A stretch of DNA of 64,000 nt from assembly GCA_015063005.1 (NCBI GenBank), contig SUTF01000005.1, positions 62,001-126,000 of the forward strand, read 5' to 3'. Of the stretch, positions 29,200 through 38,707 are shown piece after piece (within the stretch, counting starts at the first letter, position 1; each line of letters begins with the position of its first letter). A model generated the notes under the pieces. That model made no database searches and was not told the DNA's origin. It worked only from the letters and a program-made list of their open reading frames with translations. The position numbers and the translations under genes were made by a program. Origin of the DNA: Methanobrevibacter millerae. Lineage in GTDB: Archaea; Methanobacteriota; Methanobacteria; Methanobacteriales; Methanobacteriaceae.

Positions 29200-29772
29200 A
29201 TGACTGATACAAATGAAATTAAAAAAAATACCAAGTTTCAAAATAAAGGTAATTCTTCCTCGGATGGTATAGAAATCAGGGGAAATTATGGTAGTGACCT
29301 TGGTGAAATAGATAAAGAAGATATTTTAGATGTAATGGGCTGTAAAACTAGAAGAGATATAATAGACCTCTTAAGAAGAGAACCTATGTTTGTAAGTGAG
29401 ATATCAAATGAACTGAATGTAGGTCAAAAGGCAATTATTGCACACTTAAGGGCGATGGAAGATGTAGGTATACTCAATTCATCCTATAAGAAAATCTTAA
29501 GGGGAAGACCGCGTAAATATTATGACCTGGATAATGAAGTGACAATACAAATTACAATTAATAAAAATTCATTTGACGTTAATTTCCAGGATTCCCGCGA
29601 TACTTTACAATTGCCTTCCGGTGATGAATGGTCTAAATTATTGGATATAGAGAAAAGATTGGATGATGGCCAAATGGAAGCCTTAGAGGAATTGAAAAAT
29701 CAAATCAGATTATATGATAATTTAAAGGCAAGGGCTGAATATATCCTTGAAAGAACTCTAAAAAATAGATAA
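29200..29772 (+). CDS. ArsR-like winged-helix regulator, probable heat-shock repressor
   Basis: This 190-residue protein has a winged helix-turn-helix at about residues 40-112 (GCKTRRDIIDLL, FVSEISNEL as helix 2, GQKAIIAHLRAME as the recognition helix, and RGRPRKYYDL as the wing). The C-terminal half (about 150-190) is helical and charged, suitable for dimerisation. It is divergent from grpE-dnaK-dnaJ and shares a 240-bp intergenic region with repeated palindromic sites. In archaea, heat-shock genes are controlled by ArsR-like repressors such as Phr of Pyrococcus and HSR1 of Archaeoglobus; the role here is inferred from position. No cysteine pair typical of metal-sensing ArsR proteins is seen. 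The ATG lies 26 nt from a TATA box, consistent with a leaderless transcript. Confidence 0.8.
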   Translation: MTDTNEIKKNTKFQNKGNSSSDGIEIRGNYGSDLGEIDKEDILDVMGCKTRRDIIDLLRREPMFVSEISNELNVGQKAIIAHLRAMEDVGILNSSYKKILRGRPRKYYDLDNEVTIQITINKNSFDVNFQDSRDTLQLPSGDEWSKLLDIEKRLDDGQMEALEELKNQIRLYDNLKARAEYILERTLKNR

Positions 29773-29823
29773 TTTCGTTTTTTTGTATTAGTTATAATTA
29801 CTTTTTTTCTCTTTTTTTAGATA

Positions 29824-32058
29824 TCAGATGTTTCTAAGCTTTGCAACAATTGCCTGGCCTAAGCTTACTGAACCGTCTCCGCAGCAGGTATTTTTGTGCT
29901 GAAGGAAATTATACTCATTGGATTCGACATATCTTTTAACGGTATCTGTTATGGCTTCGTTGTAAAATACTCCGCCTGTAGCTCCAATAACATCAATTCC
30001 TTTTTTGTCGCCAGAGGTTATTGCAAGTTGGCTTAATCCTTCAGCTACTGTTTTTTGGGCAGCATTGGCAATATCTGCCTTTTTATATCCTTTGGAATAT
30101 AAATTAACGACCTCTTTTAGGAGTTCCGTAGTATTTAAAACATTATCCTCAATAATCAATGGCAATTCCAAATCGCTGGTTGAATAGTATGCCGCTGATT
30201 CAAGCTTCATTGACGCTTCTCCTTCGTATGTCCTTTCGTTACATATCTCCAAAGCCGCTGAAACTGAATCAAGGATTCTGCCGGTACTTGTGGTTATGCC
30301 GACATTAATTCCTGCATCTAATTGCTTAAAGATATTTTTGATTTCAATTTCTCCATATTTGAAGTGATTGACATAATTTTTAATAAGATCTTCATCTTTT
30401 ATGATGCTTAAAAGCATTCTGATAGGATATTTTGTGGCAAGGTCTCCTCCAGGCATTTTCTGCCTTTCCAGATGTCCCATTCTTTCATAGCCTTTAATGT
30501 CGGTATAAAGAATCTCTCCGCCCCAGCTTGTGTGGTCATCACCATAACCCGTTCCGTCTGCAGCTATTACAATCATTTCATCAACTTCATGGTCGTTTGC
30601 AAGTGCCACTGCATGTGCATGGTGGTGCTGAACAGGGATGACATCCACTCCAAATTCATATGCCAATTTCGTTGTAAAAAACTGTGGATGTAAATCACAT
30701 GCAACTGCATCTATATCACATATCTTAGTAATTCTTTCTATATGCTTAATCGAACTTTTAAGGAAATCAAGTGTCTTTACCTTGTTCGTGTTTCCGATAT
30801 GCTGTGATGGGTATGCAATGGTGTCAGTTGCAAGACAAAATGTAACATCGAGCTCCGGACCCAGGGACAGCACATTCAAATCATTGACATCATAGTTGAT
30901 AGTGTATGGTTCGGGAGTATAGCCTCTTGAACGGCGAATGAATGACAGTTCATCGTTTCTGAATCTGATTACTGAGTCATCACATCTATTTAATATTTTA
31001 CGATTATGGATTAGGGAATAATCACTTATGCCGTTGATGATTTCCTCATTGTCTATCATCATGGGCTCTCCAGGGATATTTGCAGAAGTCATCACATAAG
31101 TGTCGATTTCACCTTCATCAAAGAGCAGATAATGCATTGGTGAGTATGGAAGCATCACTCCAATATTGTGAAGTCCCGGAGATAGGCTTTCCGGGAAGTT
31201 ATAATCGTCGTTTTTCTTCAATATGACAATCGGCCTTTTGTTTGAAGTTATCGTTTCGATTTCCCTTGATGATAATTTTGCATAGCTTTCAACAGCATCC
31301 AGGTCACTGCTCATGACAGCAAAGGCCTGGTTTGGTCTGTTGAGCCTTGACCTCAATTCAGTTATTGCATCATCATTGTATGCATCAACAACTAAATGTG
31401 TACCGCCAATTCCCTTTATGGCTAATATTTTGCCTTCTTTTAGTTTATCTGCACCTAACTTAATTGGATTGTCACATTCAATTAGTGAATTTCCCTTATA
31501 AATTGCCATCTGTGGACCGCAGTCGCTGCAGCATATGGCCTCGCCGTGATAACGTCTGTCTGAAGGATTTCTGTATTCCACCAGACACTCATCGCATAGC
31601 GGGAATTCATCCATTGACGTCTTGTCCCTGTCATAGGGGACATTGTCGATTACGGTAAATCTTGGTCCGCAATCAGTGCATGCATTGAAAGGATACTTGT
31701 AACGTCTGTCTTTAGGATTTCTGATTTCAGCCAGACAGCTGTCGCAGATTGCAATGTCTGGAGGGATGACGCTAACTCCTGAGTATGAATCTGAGCTTTC
31801 AATAATCTCGAATTCCTTGTAGCTTTTCTCATCAATATCAATAACTTTGATCGAATCGATTCTAGCTATTGGGGGCAATTCCTTTTGCAATCTTTCAATA
31901 AATACGTCTATGTCATTTCCTTCAAGGATGATTTCAACCACATTTCCCAAATTCCTTACGTAACCTTTTAAATTAAGGCTAGTGGCTAATCTGTATACAT
32001 AAGGCCGGAATCCAACACCTTGTACAATTCCCTGAGTTAAAATCTTTTTTGCTGTCAT
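29824..32058 (-). CDS. hypF: carbamoyltransferase HypF
   Basis: HypF uses carbamoyl phosphate and ATP to make the carbamoyl group that becomes the CN ligands of [NiFe]-hydrogenases. At 744 residues it is full length. It has an acylphosphatase domain at about 1-88 (GIVQGVGFRPYVYRL), then two zinc-finger units (CDSCLAEIRNP..CTDCGPRF about 105-135; CDECLVEYRNP..CCSDCGP about 155-185). A YrdC-like domain follows (about 200-380, with KRPIVILKK). The C-terminal Kae1/HypF domain has HHHAHAVALANDH (about 470) and ADGTGYGDD. Its ATG is 43 nt from the divergent larB start. The hydrogenases it serves would include the Ehb complex encoded at the right end of the window. Confidence 0.96.
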   Translation of the reverse strand: MTAKKILTQGIVQGVGFRPYVYRLATSLNLKGYVRNLGNVVEIILEGNDIDVFIERLQKELPPIARIDSIKVIDIDEKSYKEFEIIESSDSYSGVSVIPPDIAICDSCLAEIRNPKDRRYKYPFNACTDCGPRFTVIDNVPYDRDKTSMDEFPLCDECLVEYRNPSDRRYHGEAICCSDCGPQMAIYKGNSLIECDNPIKLGADKLKEGKILAIKGIGGTHLVVDAYNDDAITELRSRLNRPNQAFAVMSSDLDAVESYAKLSSREIETITSNKRPIVILKKNDDYNFPESLSPGLHNIGVMLPYSPMHYLLFDEGEIDTYVMTSANIPGEPMMIDNEEIINGISDYSLIHNRKILNRCDDSVIRFRNDELSFIRRSRGYTPEPYTINYDVNDLNVLSLGPELDVTFCLATDTIAYPSQHIGNTNKVKTLDFLKSSIKHIERITKICDIDAVACDLHPQFFTTKLAYEFGVDVIPVQHHHAHAVALANDHEVDEMIVIAADGTGYGDDHTSWGGEILYTDIKGYERMGHLERQKMPGGDLATKYPIRMLLSIIKDEDLIKNYVNHFKYGEIEIKNIFKQLDAGINVGITTSTGRILDSVSAALEICNERTYEGEASMKLESAAYYSTSDLELPLIIEDNVLNTTELLKEVVNLYSKGYKKADIANAAQKTVAEGLSQLAITSGDKKGIDVIGATGGVFYNEAITDTVKRYVESNEYNFLQHKNTCCGDGSVSLGQAIVAKLRNI

Positions 32059-32101
32059 AAATATTATAGTATTTAGGCTTAATTTTTAATAAGTTTTTTT
32101 A

Positions 32102-32890
32102 ATGTCTTCAAACTTAATTAGTATTATGAGGGAAATACTTGAAAAACTAATCAATGGAGAAATTGATATAAAAACTGCAGAAAACCTGATAAAATCACAG
32201 ACAATTTTGGAATTTGATGAAATTGCCAAATTCGACTCCAAACGACAGGAGAGAACAGGTTTTCCAGAAGCCGTTTTTGCACCAAGCAAGGATTATGAAG
32301 ACTTGCTTTTAATCATCTCAAAGTACTTTGAAAGCAAAGACCCTCAAAACTTCATTATTACCAAACTGTCTCATGAAAGATATGAAAGACTTTTGGATGA
32401 CTTGGATTTTCCTGATTTGATTTTTGATTATAATAAAAAAGGTCAAATTTTAGTCATAAGGGTTAACAAAAGCAAATCCAAACAGATATCTAAAATTGGC
32501 ATTATTACCGCCGGAACTTCTGATATAAATATTGCAGAAGAGGCAAAGGTCATTGTTGAAGAAGGGGGATGTGAAGCAATAACCTCATATGATATTGGTG
32601 TGGCCGGAATTCACAGGCTGTTTCCGCAAATCGCATATATGGTTAAGGAAGGCGTTGAAGTGCTGATTGTCTGTGCGGGAATGGAAGGAGCACTGCCATC
32701 CGTTGTTGCAGGACTTGTTGACATACCTGTAATTGCTGTTCCAACATCAGTCGGCTATGGTGTTGGTGAAGGTGGTCGTGTTGCTTTGGATTCAATGCTT
32801 CAGTCATGCGCTCCGGGCATTGCAGTTGTAAACATTGACAATGGATTCGGTGCGGCAGTATTTGCATTAACTATAGTGAAAGGTAGATAA
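32102..32890 (+). CDS. larB: LarB-like nickel-pincer cofactor biosynthesis protein
   Basis: This 262-residue protein matches LarB, which carboxylates and hydrolyses nicotinic acid adenine dinucleotide in synthesis of the nickel-pincer nucleotide. The C-terminal two thirds are an AIR-carboxylase (PurE)-like domain: IGIITAGTSDINIAEEA (about 130-147), DIGVAGIHRL, VCAGMEGALPSVVAGL and PTSVGYGVGEGG (about 215-230). The N-terminal ~100 residues are helical, as in the family. The alternative older annotation is a phosphoribosylaminoimidazole carboxylase-like protein; the glycine pattern and N-terminal extension favour LarB. It is divergent from hypF, another nickel-enzyme maturation gene. larC and larE are not in this window. 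Confidence 0.88.
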   Translation: MSSNLISIMREILEKLINGEIDIKTAENLIKSQTILEFDEIAKFDSKRQERTGFPEAVFAPSKDYEDLLLIISKYFESKDPQNFIITKLSHERYERLLDDLDFPDLIFDYNKKGQILVIRVNKSKSKQISKIGIITAGTSDINIAEEAKVIVEEGGCEAITSYDIGVAGIHRLFPQIAYMVKEGVEVLIVCAGMEGALPSVVAGLVDIPVIAVPTSVGYGVGEGGRVALDSMLQSCAPGIAVVNIDNGFGAAVFALTIVKGR

Positions 32891-32891
32891 T

Positions 32892-33431
32892 TTGGAATAT
32901 GTTACATTTGATCCTAAACTTCACAATACTCGCAAAGTTGCCACATTAATATATGACGTTGACTTTAGAACGTTCGACAGGCTTTTCAAATCCAGCAAAA
33001 AAGCTATTGATGCTATTGAAAAGGATTTGAGAAAAGAGGAATGCTTAAAAGTAGTCCTTGACAATGGCGAGATGGTGGGTATTTTAATGTATTATACATC
33101 ACACACCAATCATGAATTTCGATTGAAGCATTATAAGCTTTTCATTGTTGATTTTCTTGACTATTTTGTCCTATGTGACATTAAAGAAGGAGATTTTTAT
33201 CTGGCAGAAATAGCTATTGATGAGTCAATGCGCTCTAAAGGATATGGTGGGCGAATAATTCAGGATGTTTTGGAATATGCCCGAAAAAACAACTATAAAA
33301 GAGTAACTCTTGACGCTGATTTTAGAAATGCTCGGGCAAAGGCATTATATGAAAAGATGGGATTTAAAGTATTCAATAAAAAATCTTTTTTAAAAAGAGG
33401 CATGTACAATATGGAGTTTAAACTTTCCTAG
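32892..33431 (+). CDS. GNAT family N-acetyltransferase
   Basis: This 179-residue protein has the GNAT acetyl-CoA-binding signature at about 112-135 (AIDESMRSKGYGGRIIQDVLEYA) and a C-terminal NARAKALYEKMGFKVFNKK strand-helix. The start is TTG at 32892, because no ATG or GTG precedes the conserved part and AAAGGTAG lies upstream; the larB stop ends one base before it, so the two genes are probably coupled. The N-terminal half (about 10-90) is typical of longer GNATs. The substrate cannot be deduced. The 3' end overlaps the convergent transferase gene by 14 nt. Confidence 0.85.
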   Translation: MEYVTFDPKLHNTRKVATLIYDVDFRTFDRLFKSSKKAIDAIEKDLRKEECLKVVLDNGEMVGILMYYTSHTNHEFRLKHYKLFIVDFLDYFVLCDIKEGDFYLAEIAIDESMRSKGYGGRIIQDVLEYARKNNYKRVTLDADFRNARAKALYEKMGFKVFNKKSFLKRGMYNMEFKLS

Positions 33432-36030
33432 GAAGTCTCCTGATTGCATCGTAAACTCTCATACAATTGTTTTTATCACTGAATAGGAAATATGCTTCAA
33501 TGCGCTGTTTATATATGTCTTTTAATTCACAATTGTTTTTCATATATTCGATGATTTCATTGACGAGCGTATCTTCGCTTCTGCAGATTTCACCAAAGCC
33601 CATTGTTTCGTAGTTGAAGTAACTTTCATTAATGTTGAAGTGATAGTCCCTACTGTATTGATAATAAAGAACAGGCTTGTTAAGATAAGCAAAATCAAAA
33701 GCCACTGAAGAATAATCTGTTATTAGAAGTGATCCGTGGTTAAATATCTCCTGATATTTTTCATGCTTGTAGTCAATTTTTACATTTTCATTTCTATCGA
33801 ATAAATCTATGTAATCATAAACGTTAGGGTGTGGTTTAAAGACTATTTCATAACCATATTCTTTTGCAGCTTCAATTAACCTTTCATTGTTTATCAGTGA
33901 ATTGAACCTTTTGAAGTATTGTGAGTTTAGGATGATTTCATTTGATTTATATTTAAGATATCTTCTCCATGTAGGCATTATAAGGATTTGTTTTCTGTCC
34001 TCTTTTTTTTCCAGCTTGTCGAACCTGGGAAATCCGAGCAGTTTCACAACTTCCCTTTTATAGTTGTATGGATATTCAAAAATTGATTTGTATTCATGTT
34101 TGGATGCTGTTAAAAACATGGTTAAATGCTTATCATATTCGTTAAGCCATGAAGAAACATTATCTTTTGTAATTCCATGCTGCAGAAATACCGTTGAGGA
34201 TTTTAGGAGTCCTGCAAAATATGGATAATTACCCCAGAATGGATAAATGATGTTGTTGTCCGGATGTGATGTAATTATTTTTTCAGCATAAAGTGCAATA
34301 AAACGATGTATTATTGATTTGTAAGGTATCACTTTACCTATTTTAGTTACCTCATCCCAATTCTTGCTGTTTTTTCTTAAAATAAAGTATTTTGTTATTT
34401 CAGGATTTTTATCTTGGGCATACTTAAAAAGCTGTATTGCATTATCGTCTGCAATGGATGGCAAATCCATGAACATCCATATTCTTTTATTTCTCATAAA
34501 TGGATATGCTAGTAAATACATGGCTCTGATAGGAACGCCTGTTTTATATCCTTTTTCACGTTTTTTAAGCATATTATATAATGTTTTAACTTCTTTTTTA
34601 AACCATTCTCTTGCTGTTCTTTTTTTAACTATGATTCTGTCCTCTTCATGTGTTGAGATAAAGTCCTTGGTTTTGGCATATCCTACAATTTTTGAAAAGT
34701 TGCATGGCCTTGAAAAATCAATAAACAGTTTCGTATTATTTTTATTTGATATTACAAATTTGATTTCATAGGTTTTATCTTTGCTTAAAGGAATTTCTAC
34801 TTCAAATGAATAGTTAGATCCATATTTTTTGCTTAAGCTATATTTGTTTCTTTGTGGAAAATCCAGTTCGTGAATTTTCATTTTTTTATTATTTACATAA
34901 ATATCTACTTTTGCATTAAACATTGTCGGGAAATTAGCTAAAATGTGTAGTTTGTTGTAAACAATTTCATAAACATCAATATAGATTGTATTCAATTTTA
35001 ATTTTTCAATGATTATTCCTGTAATCTCGTCATATTTGGTTTTGAATCGAGGATTATTCTTATATTCTTTATATTTGAAAAGCAAGATATGTGCTTTCAA
35101 TAGGTTGCTTATGTTTTTCTGATTGCATATAACATTATCTTCAATGTATTGGATAATGTGGTACAGTTCATCATGGAGCTTTTTGATTTCATCTCTTGTA
35201 AGAATGTTGTTAACGGAAGATATGTCAAACAGCCACTGCAAATCATACATTAGCGTGTATTGGATAAATAATGGAACTTCTTCGTACTTTTCAATGCTTT
35301 TTAAAATCAGATATTTGAAATAATAAGTTAAGCGACTGGTAAAATATTCCTTTTTAATGGATGAATTATCGATAAGTGAAGATTTTTCCTCTCTTTTCCT
35401 GTAGTAATATGCACCACAGTTACAAAATCCTATTTTAGGTTTGTCCAAAAGTATTTCATTAATCAAAACAACATCTTCGGAGGTTGTTAAATAGGGATTA
35501 AATTTCATGTCCTTCAGACATTCCCTTTTAAAAAAGCATGATGCTGCAGACAGTTGAATGTATTCGGGATTTTTAATTAAATCAACAATTTCCTCATTTT
35601 CATATTTGAAATTTAGAGGATGCTCTCCGGTTTTTTCACCAAAAAAGTATATTGGTATGGAAACCATGTCTATTATATGGTCGTTTTGTTTGAAAAAGTT
35701 ATAGACTCCTCTGAAACTGTGTTTTGTAATGTAGTCATCACTGTCTAAAAAGTTAATGTATTTCCCGCTGGCTTGTTTGAGCCCCAAGTTTCTTGCAGCT
35801 GAAGGACCCAGGTTTTCCTCATTGTTTATAAAAATAATATTTTTAGGATATCTGGCCTTATATTCCTGACAGATTTTAGCAGTATTGTCAATGCTTCCGT
35901 CATTGATAAGAATAATTTGAATATTATCTTCAAAATCAAGCGTTTGATTAATAATGCTGTTAATGGCTTTTGAAATCCATAAATCAGAATTGTAAGCAGC
36001 AATAATTACGGAAAACTTGAATTTTTTCAT
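33418..36030 (-). CDS. GT2 glycosyltransferase fused to CDP-glycerol-type glycerophosphotransferase
   Basis: This is an 870-residue protein of two catalytic parts. Residues about 4-230 are a family 2 glycosyltransferase (FSVIIAAYNSDLWISKAINS, LINDGSIDNT, and the DXD-like NFLDSDDYI at about 92-100). A middle linker (about 240-490) has no recognised domain. Residues about 500-860 match the CDP-glycerol:poly(glycerophosphate) glycerophosphotransferase family (VFLQHGITKDN, PTWRRY, KPHPN, ITDYSSVAFDFAYLNKPVLYYQ). No transmembrane helix is evident, so it probably works at the inner membrane face on a lipid-linked acceptor. Such two-domain enzymes build teichoic-acid-like or phosphodiester-linked surface polymers in bacteria; in a pseudomurein methanogen it would act on a wall or capsule polymer. 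The acceptor is unknown. Confidence 0.88.
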   Translation of the reverse strand: MKKFKFSVIIAAYNSDLWISKAINSIINQTLDFEDNIQIILINDGSIDNTAKICQEYKARYPKNIIFINNEENLGPSAARNLGLKQASGKYINFLDSDDYITKHSFRGVYNFFKQNDHIIDMVSIPIYFFGEKTGEHPLNFKYENEEIVDLIKNPEYIQLSAASCFFKRECLKDMKFNPYLTTSEDVVLINEILLDKPKIGFCNCGAYYYRKREEKSSLIDNSSIKKEYFTSRLTYYFKYLILKSIEKYEEVPLFIQYTLMYDLQWLFDISSVNNILTRDEIKKLHDELYHIIQYIEDNVICNQKNISNLLKAHILLFKYKEYKNNPRFKTKYDEITGIIIEKLKLNTIYIDVYEIVYNKLHILANFPTMFNAKVDIYVNNKKMKIHELDFPQRNKYSLSKKYGSNYSFEVEIPLSKDKTYEIKFVISNKNNTKLFIDFSRPCNFSKIVGYAKTKDFISTHEEDRIIVKKRTAREWFKKEVKTLYNMLKKREKGYKTGVPIRAMYLLAYPFMRNKRIWMFMDLPSIADDNAIQLFKYAQDKNPEITKYFILRKNSKNWDEVTKIGKVIPYKSIIHRFIALYAEKIITSHPDNNIIYPFWGNYPYFAGLLKSSTVFLQHGITKDNVSSWLNEYDKHLTMFLTASKHEYKSIFEYPYNYKREVVKLLGFPRFDKLEKKEDRKQILIMPTWRRYLKYKSNEIILNSQYFKRFNSLINNERLIEAAKEYGYEIVFKPHPNVYDYIDLFDRNENVKIDYKHEKYQEIFNHGSLLITDYSSVAFDFAYLNKPVLYYQYSRDYHFNINESYFNYETMGFGEICRSEDTLVNEIIEYMKNNCELKDIYKQRIEAYFLFSDKNNCMRVYDAIRRLPRKV

Positions 36031-36063
36031 TAACAGCCAACCTCAAAAAAATAAAAAAATAAG

Positions 36064-36354
36064 TTATTTTCTTCTCCTTTCGAATTCTTCAAAGAGTTCG
36101 TCTATTTCAACTCCTTTATATACAAGAAGTAATAACGTATGGAAAATTAAATCAACAGATTCATAAACAAGGTTTTCATCATTTTTACTAGCTATTAAAA
36201 CTTCCCCTGCTTCTTCAGCAACCTTTTCAAGGATTTTATCTTCAGCTTTCTTATCGCTGTCCTGCATTATTTTGGAAGTATAAGAATCAATTGGGTTGTC
36301 CCTTCTACTTTCAAGGACTTCCCATACCTCTCTGATAATCTGCTCATTCGCCAT
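36064..36354 (-). CDS. hisE: phosphoribosyl-ATP pyrophosphatase HisE
   Basis: HisE hydrolyses phosphoribosyl-ATP to phosphoribosyl-AMP, the second step of histidine synthesis. I use the ATG at 36354 ([17 protein letters not shown]), giving 96 residues, the usual length. The longer frame from 36390 adds 12 residues that lie inside the preceding gene. Visible motifs are the metal-binding [15 protein letters not shown] (about 51-65) and [14 protein letters not shown] (about 71-84), typical of the all-alpha NTP pyrophosphatase fold. It overlaps the 3' end of the CBS-ParB gene by 11 nt and so is translationally coupled with it. Confidence 0.94.
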   Translation of the reverse strand: MANEQIIREVWEVLESRRDNPIDSYTSKIMQDSDKKAEDKILEKVAEEAGEVLIASKNDENLVYESVDLIFHTLLLLVYKGVEIDELFEEFERRRK

Positions 36355-37147
36355 GGGACTCACTATCCTGAATACTTTCTGTAATAGCAATCAAAGGATG
36401 TTTATCATCATCGATAATTTTAATGTCTTCGAATTCCTTGATGCCTGCCTTATCTGCAGTTTTTTCCATTCCTAACTTGATGTCTTGGCCTAAGTCCACA
36501 ACATATGAATCAACGGTTTCACAACCCATCTGTTTGGAAGCCACTGCTCTGTGGTGACCGTCAACCAAAATCCATCTGTCTCCGGTTTTAACTACAATTG
36601 CAGGTTCTGCCAATCCCATTTTCAGTTCATATGATCTTCCTTCAAGCTCATCAGCATAGACCCTGTCCTGAGTAGGTCTTAACTTGTTGGTAGGGACATC
36701 CATCCTTTTTAAGGTAGTTTTAATGCCATATAACTGTTCCATTGTGGTTTTAAAGTAATCCACTTTGTTTGGTGTTGACCTTTCAATGTGTGAACGAACC
36801 ATATCCGTATTTGTAATAATTCCAACCAAAACGCCTTTTTCATCAACAACAGGCATTCTGGATATTCCTTTTCTAAACATTACGCGTGATGCATCATTTA
36901 TGGATAAGTTTTCATTAGCAACGACCAATTTGGTACTCATTATTCCGCTCACTTCGTCTTGCCAGTCTTTAGCAACAATATCAAAAGCAGTTACCATTCC
37001 CACTAGTCTTTCATTATCAACTACCGGATAACTGTTGTGATGACTTTCCTTCATTAAAGTAATGATTTGTTCAGTTGGAGTATCTGGAGAAACGCTAATA
37101 ACGTTTTTTGTCATGTAATCTTTTACAAATGATTTTTTTGCTGCCAT
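36344..37147 (-). CDS. CBS-domain protein with ParB-like C-terminal domain
   Basis: This 267-residue protein has a pair of CBS domains at about 8-125 ([42 protein letters not shown]), which normally bind adenine nucleotides. The ParB/sulfiredoxin-like domain at about 150-225 carries [16 protein letters not shown], the motif used for nucleotide binding in ParB and sulfiredoxin folds. The combination is found in Methanobacteriales but its function is not established. The start is supported by GAGGTTAG just upstream, overlapping the end of gatB. It lies between gatB and hisE in a compact operon, suggesting a link to amino-acid or nucleotide status; this is inference. Confidence 0.82.
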   Translation of the reverse strand: MAAKKSFVKDYMTKNVISVSPDTPTEQIITLMKESHHNSYPVVDNERLVGMVTAFDIVAKDWQDEVSGIMSTKLVVANENLSINDASRVMFRKGISRMPVVDEKGVLVGIITNTDMVRSHIERSTPNKVDYFKTTMEQLYGIKTTLKRMDVPTNKLRPTQDRVYADELEGRSYELKMGLAEPAIVVKTGDRWILVDGHHRAVASKQMGCETVDSYVVDLGQDIKLGMEKTADKAGIKEFEDIKIIDDDKHPLIAITESIQDSESHGE

Positions 37148-37157
37148 AAACTAACCT

Positions 37158-38510
37158 CTATTCGATGTTTTCTCTTAAAAGTTTAACAGTTTCGCCAGGA
37201 TCTGCTTTTCCACGGGTTATTCTCATTACTTGACCAACAAGGAAATTGAGTGAAGCCTTTTGACCGTCAAGGTAATCCTGAACAGCTTTAGGATTTTCAT
37301 CAATGGCCTGTTTTACTGCAGCAAGCACTTCATCGTCCTTAACTACACCAAGCAAACCTAACTCTTCAGCTATTTGTTTAGGTGATTTTTCATTGTTTGG
37401 CATTTGCTCGATGATTCTTTGACCGGCTTTAGTTGTTATTTCCTTATTCAATATCATTTTCAGTAATTCGACAAGACTTTCAACGCTGATTTCACTGTCA
37501 GCATAGTCGAGTTTGTTATATGATAAAACTCTCTTGAGCTCATCTCTCATCCATTTGGCAGCAAATACCGGGTCAACTTCTTTAACAACCTCTTCGTAAG
37601 CTATTGCCAAGTCGAGTTCTGAAGTCAATACTTTAGCAGATTCTTCATCGATGCCGTAGTCCCTGACAAACCTTTCCACCTTGTGGTGAGGAGCTTCAGG
37701 CATGATTTCTTTTACTTTTTGGATTAGTTCATCTGGAATTTCCATTGGAGGTAAATCTGGATCTGGGATGAATCTGTAATCATCAGCATCTTCTTTCAAT
37801 CTCATTCTGGTAGTAATCATTTGAGATTCGATGTAAGCACGTGTTTCCTGTTGAATTTCAACGCCTCTTTTGATAAGGTTCTTTTGTCTTACAATTTCGA
37901 ATTTTAAAGCTCTGTATGCACCTTTGATGGAGTTAACGTTTTTCATTTCAACCCTGTTTCCACCATTAAGTGATATGTTTACATCAGCTTTCATGGAGTT
38001 TTCCCCACGTGCTGCTCCACTGTACTGTAAAACACGAATAATTTCTTTTAAGAAGTTCCTTGCTTCTTCTGGAGAGGTAATGTCCGGTTCTGTAACGATT
38101 TCAACTAAAGGAATTCCGGAACGGTTAAAGTTAACGATACCTCTGTCAGGTTTATATTGACCAGGGTCTTCTTCAATGTGGATTTCCCTGATTCTGATAC
38201 CATTCAATTCTCCGTTGATACCGATAGGTACGGAAGTTCTTTGATATCCTGAAGACAAGTCAGGATAATCATAATGTTTTCTCATGAAATAGGTAAATCC
38301 TTGATCAATTTCACAGTTCAACATCAATGCAATCATCAATGCATTTTCAATAGCATGTTCGTTTGTTGGGTGTGGTTTAGCACCCGGTTGATTTAAACAT
38401 ACTGGACAAATATTTTTGTTAATTGGCGCCTCATTAAAATTTGTTGGGCAATCACAGAATAATTTTGATTCAGTTTCTAATTGTACGTGGATTTCAAGTC
38501 CACACATCAT
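37158..38510 (-). CDS. gatB: Asp/Glu-tRNA amidotransferase subunit B
   Basis: GatB is the kinase/amidotransferase subunit that converts misacylated Asp-tRNA(Asn) or Glu-tRNA(Gln) to the amide form. It has 450 residues: the catalytic domain has GLEIHVQL (about 4-11), zinc ligands CDCPTN and CPVCLNQPGAKP, YQRTSVPIGINGE, RSGIPLVEIVTEPD and YRFIPDPDLPPMEI. The C-terminal Yqey/GatB tail begins near residue 300 and ends with LNFLVGQVMRITRGKADP. Two adjacent ATGs (38510, 38507) begin the family-conserved N terminus, but they have no ribosome-binding site at normal distance. A strong GGAGG lies 23 nt upstream and is correctly spaced for an in-frame ATT. GatA and GatC are not in the window. Confidence 0.94.
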   Translation of the reverse strand: MMCGLEIHVQLETESKLFCDCPTNFNEAPINKNICPVCLNQPGAKPHPTNEHAIENALMIALMLNCEIDQGFTYFMRKHYDYPDLSSGYQRTSVPIGINGELNGIRIREIHIEEDPGQYKPDRGIVNFNRSGIPLVEIVTEPDITSPEEARNFLKEIIRVLQYSGAARGENSMKADVNISLNGGNRVEMKNVNSIKGAYRALKFEIVRQKNLIKRGVEIQQETRAYIESQMITTRMRLKEDADDYRFIPDPDLPPMEIPDELIQKVKEIMPEAPHHKVERFVRDYGIDEESAKVLTSELDLAIAYEEVVKEVDPVFAAKWMRDELKRVLSYNKLDYADSEISVESLVELLKMILNKEITTKAGQRIIEQMPNNEKSPKQIAEELGLLGVVKDDEVLAAVKQAIDENPKAVQDYLDGQKASLNFLVGQVMRITRGKADPGETVKLLRENIE

Positions 38511-38707
38511 ACTAAAATCGTCGCTAATAATAATTCCTCCATTGGAAATTTTTTTTAATAATTTATATTATTATAATATATATGATGATGGACTTATAAA
38601 GATTATTGAAAATGGCTATTTTTTATTAGTTTTTTAAGATTAATAAATTTGATTGTCTATGGTATTTTTTTTTAAAAAATAAATAAAATATTATTCAATG
38701 ATTTTCT

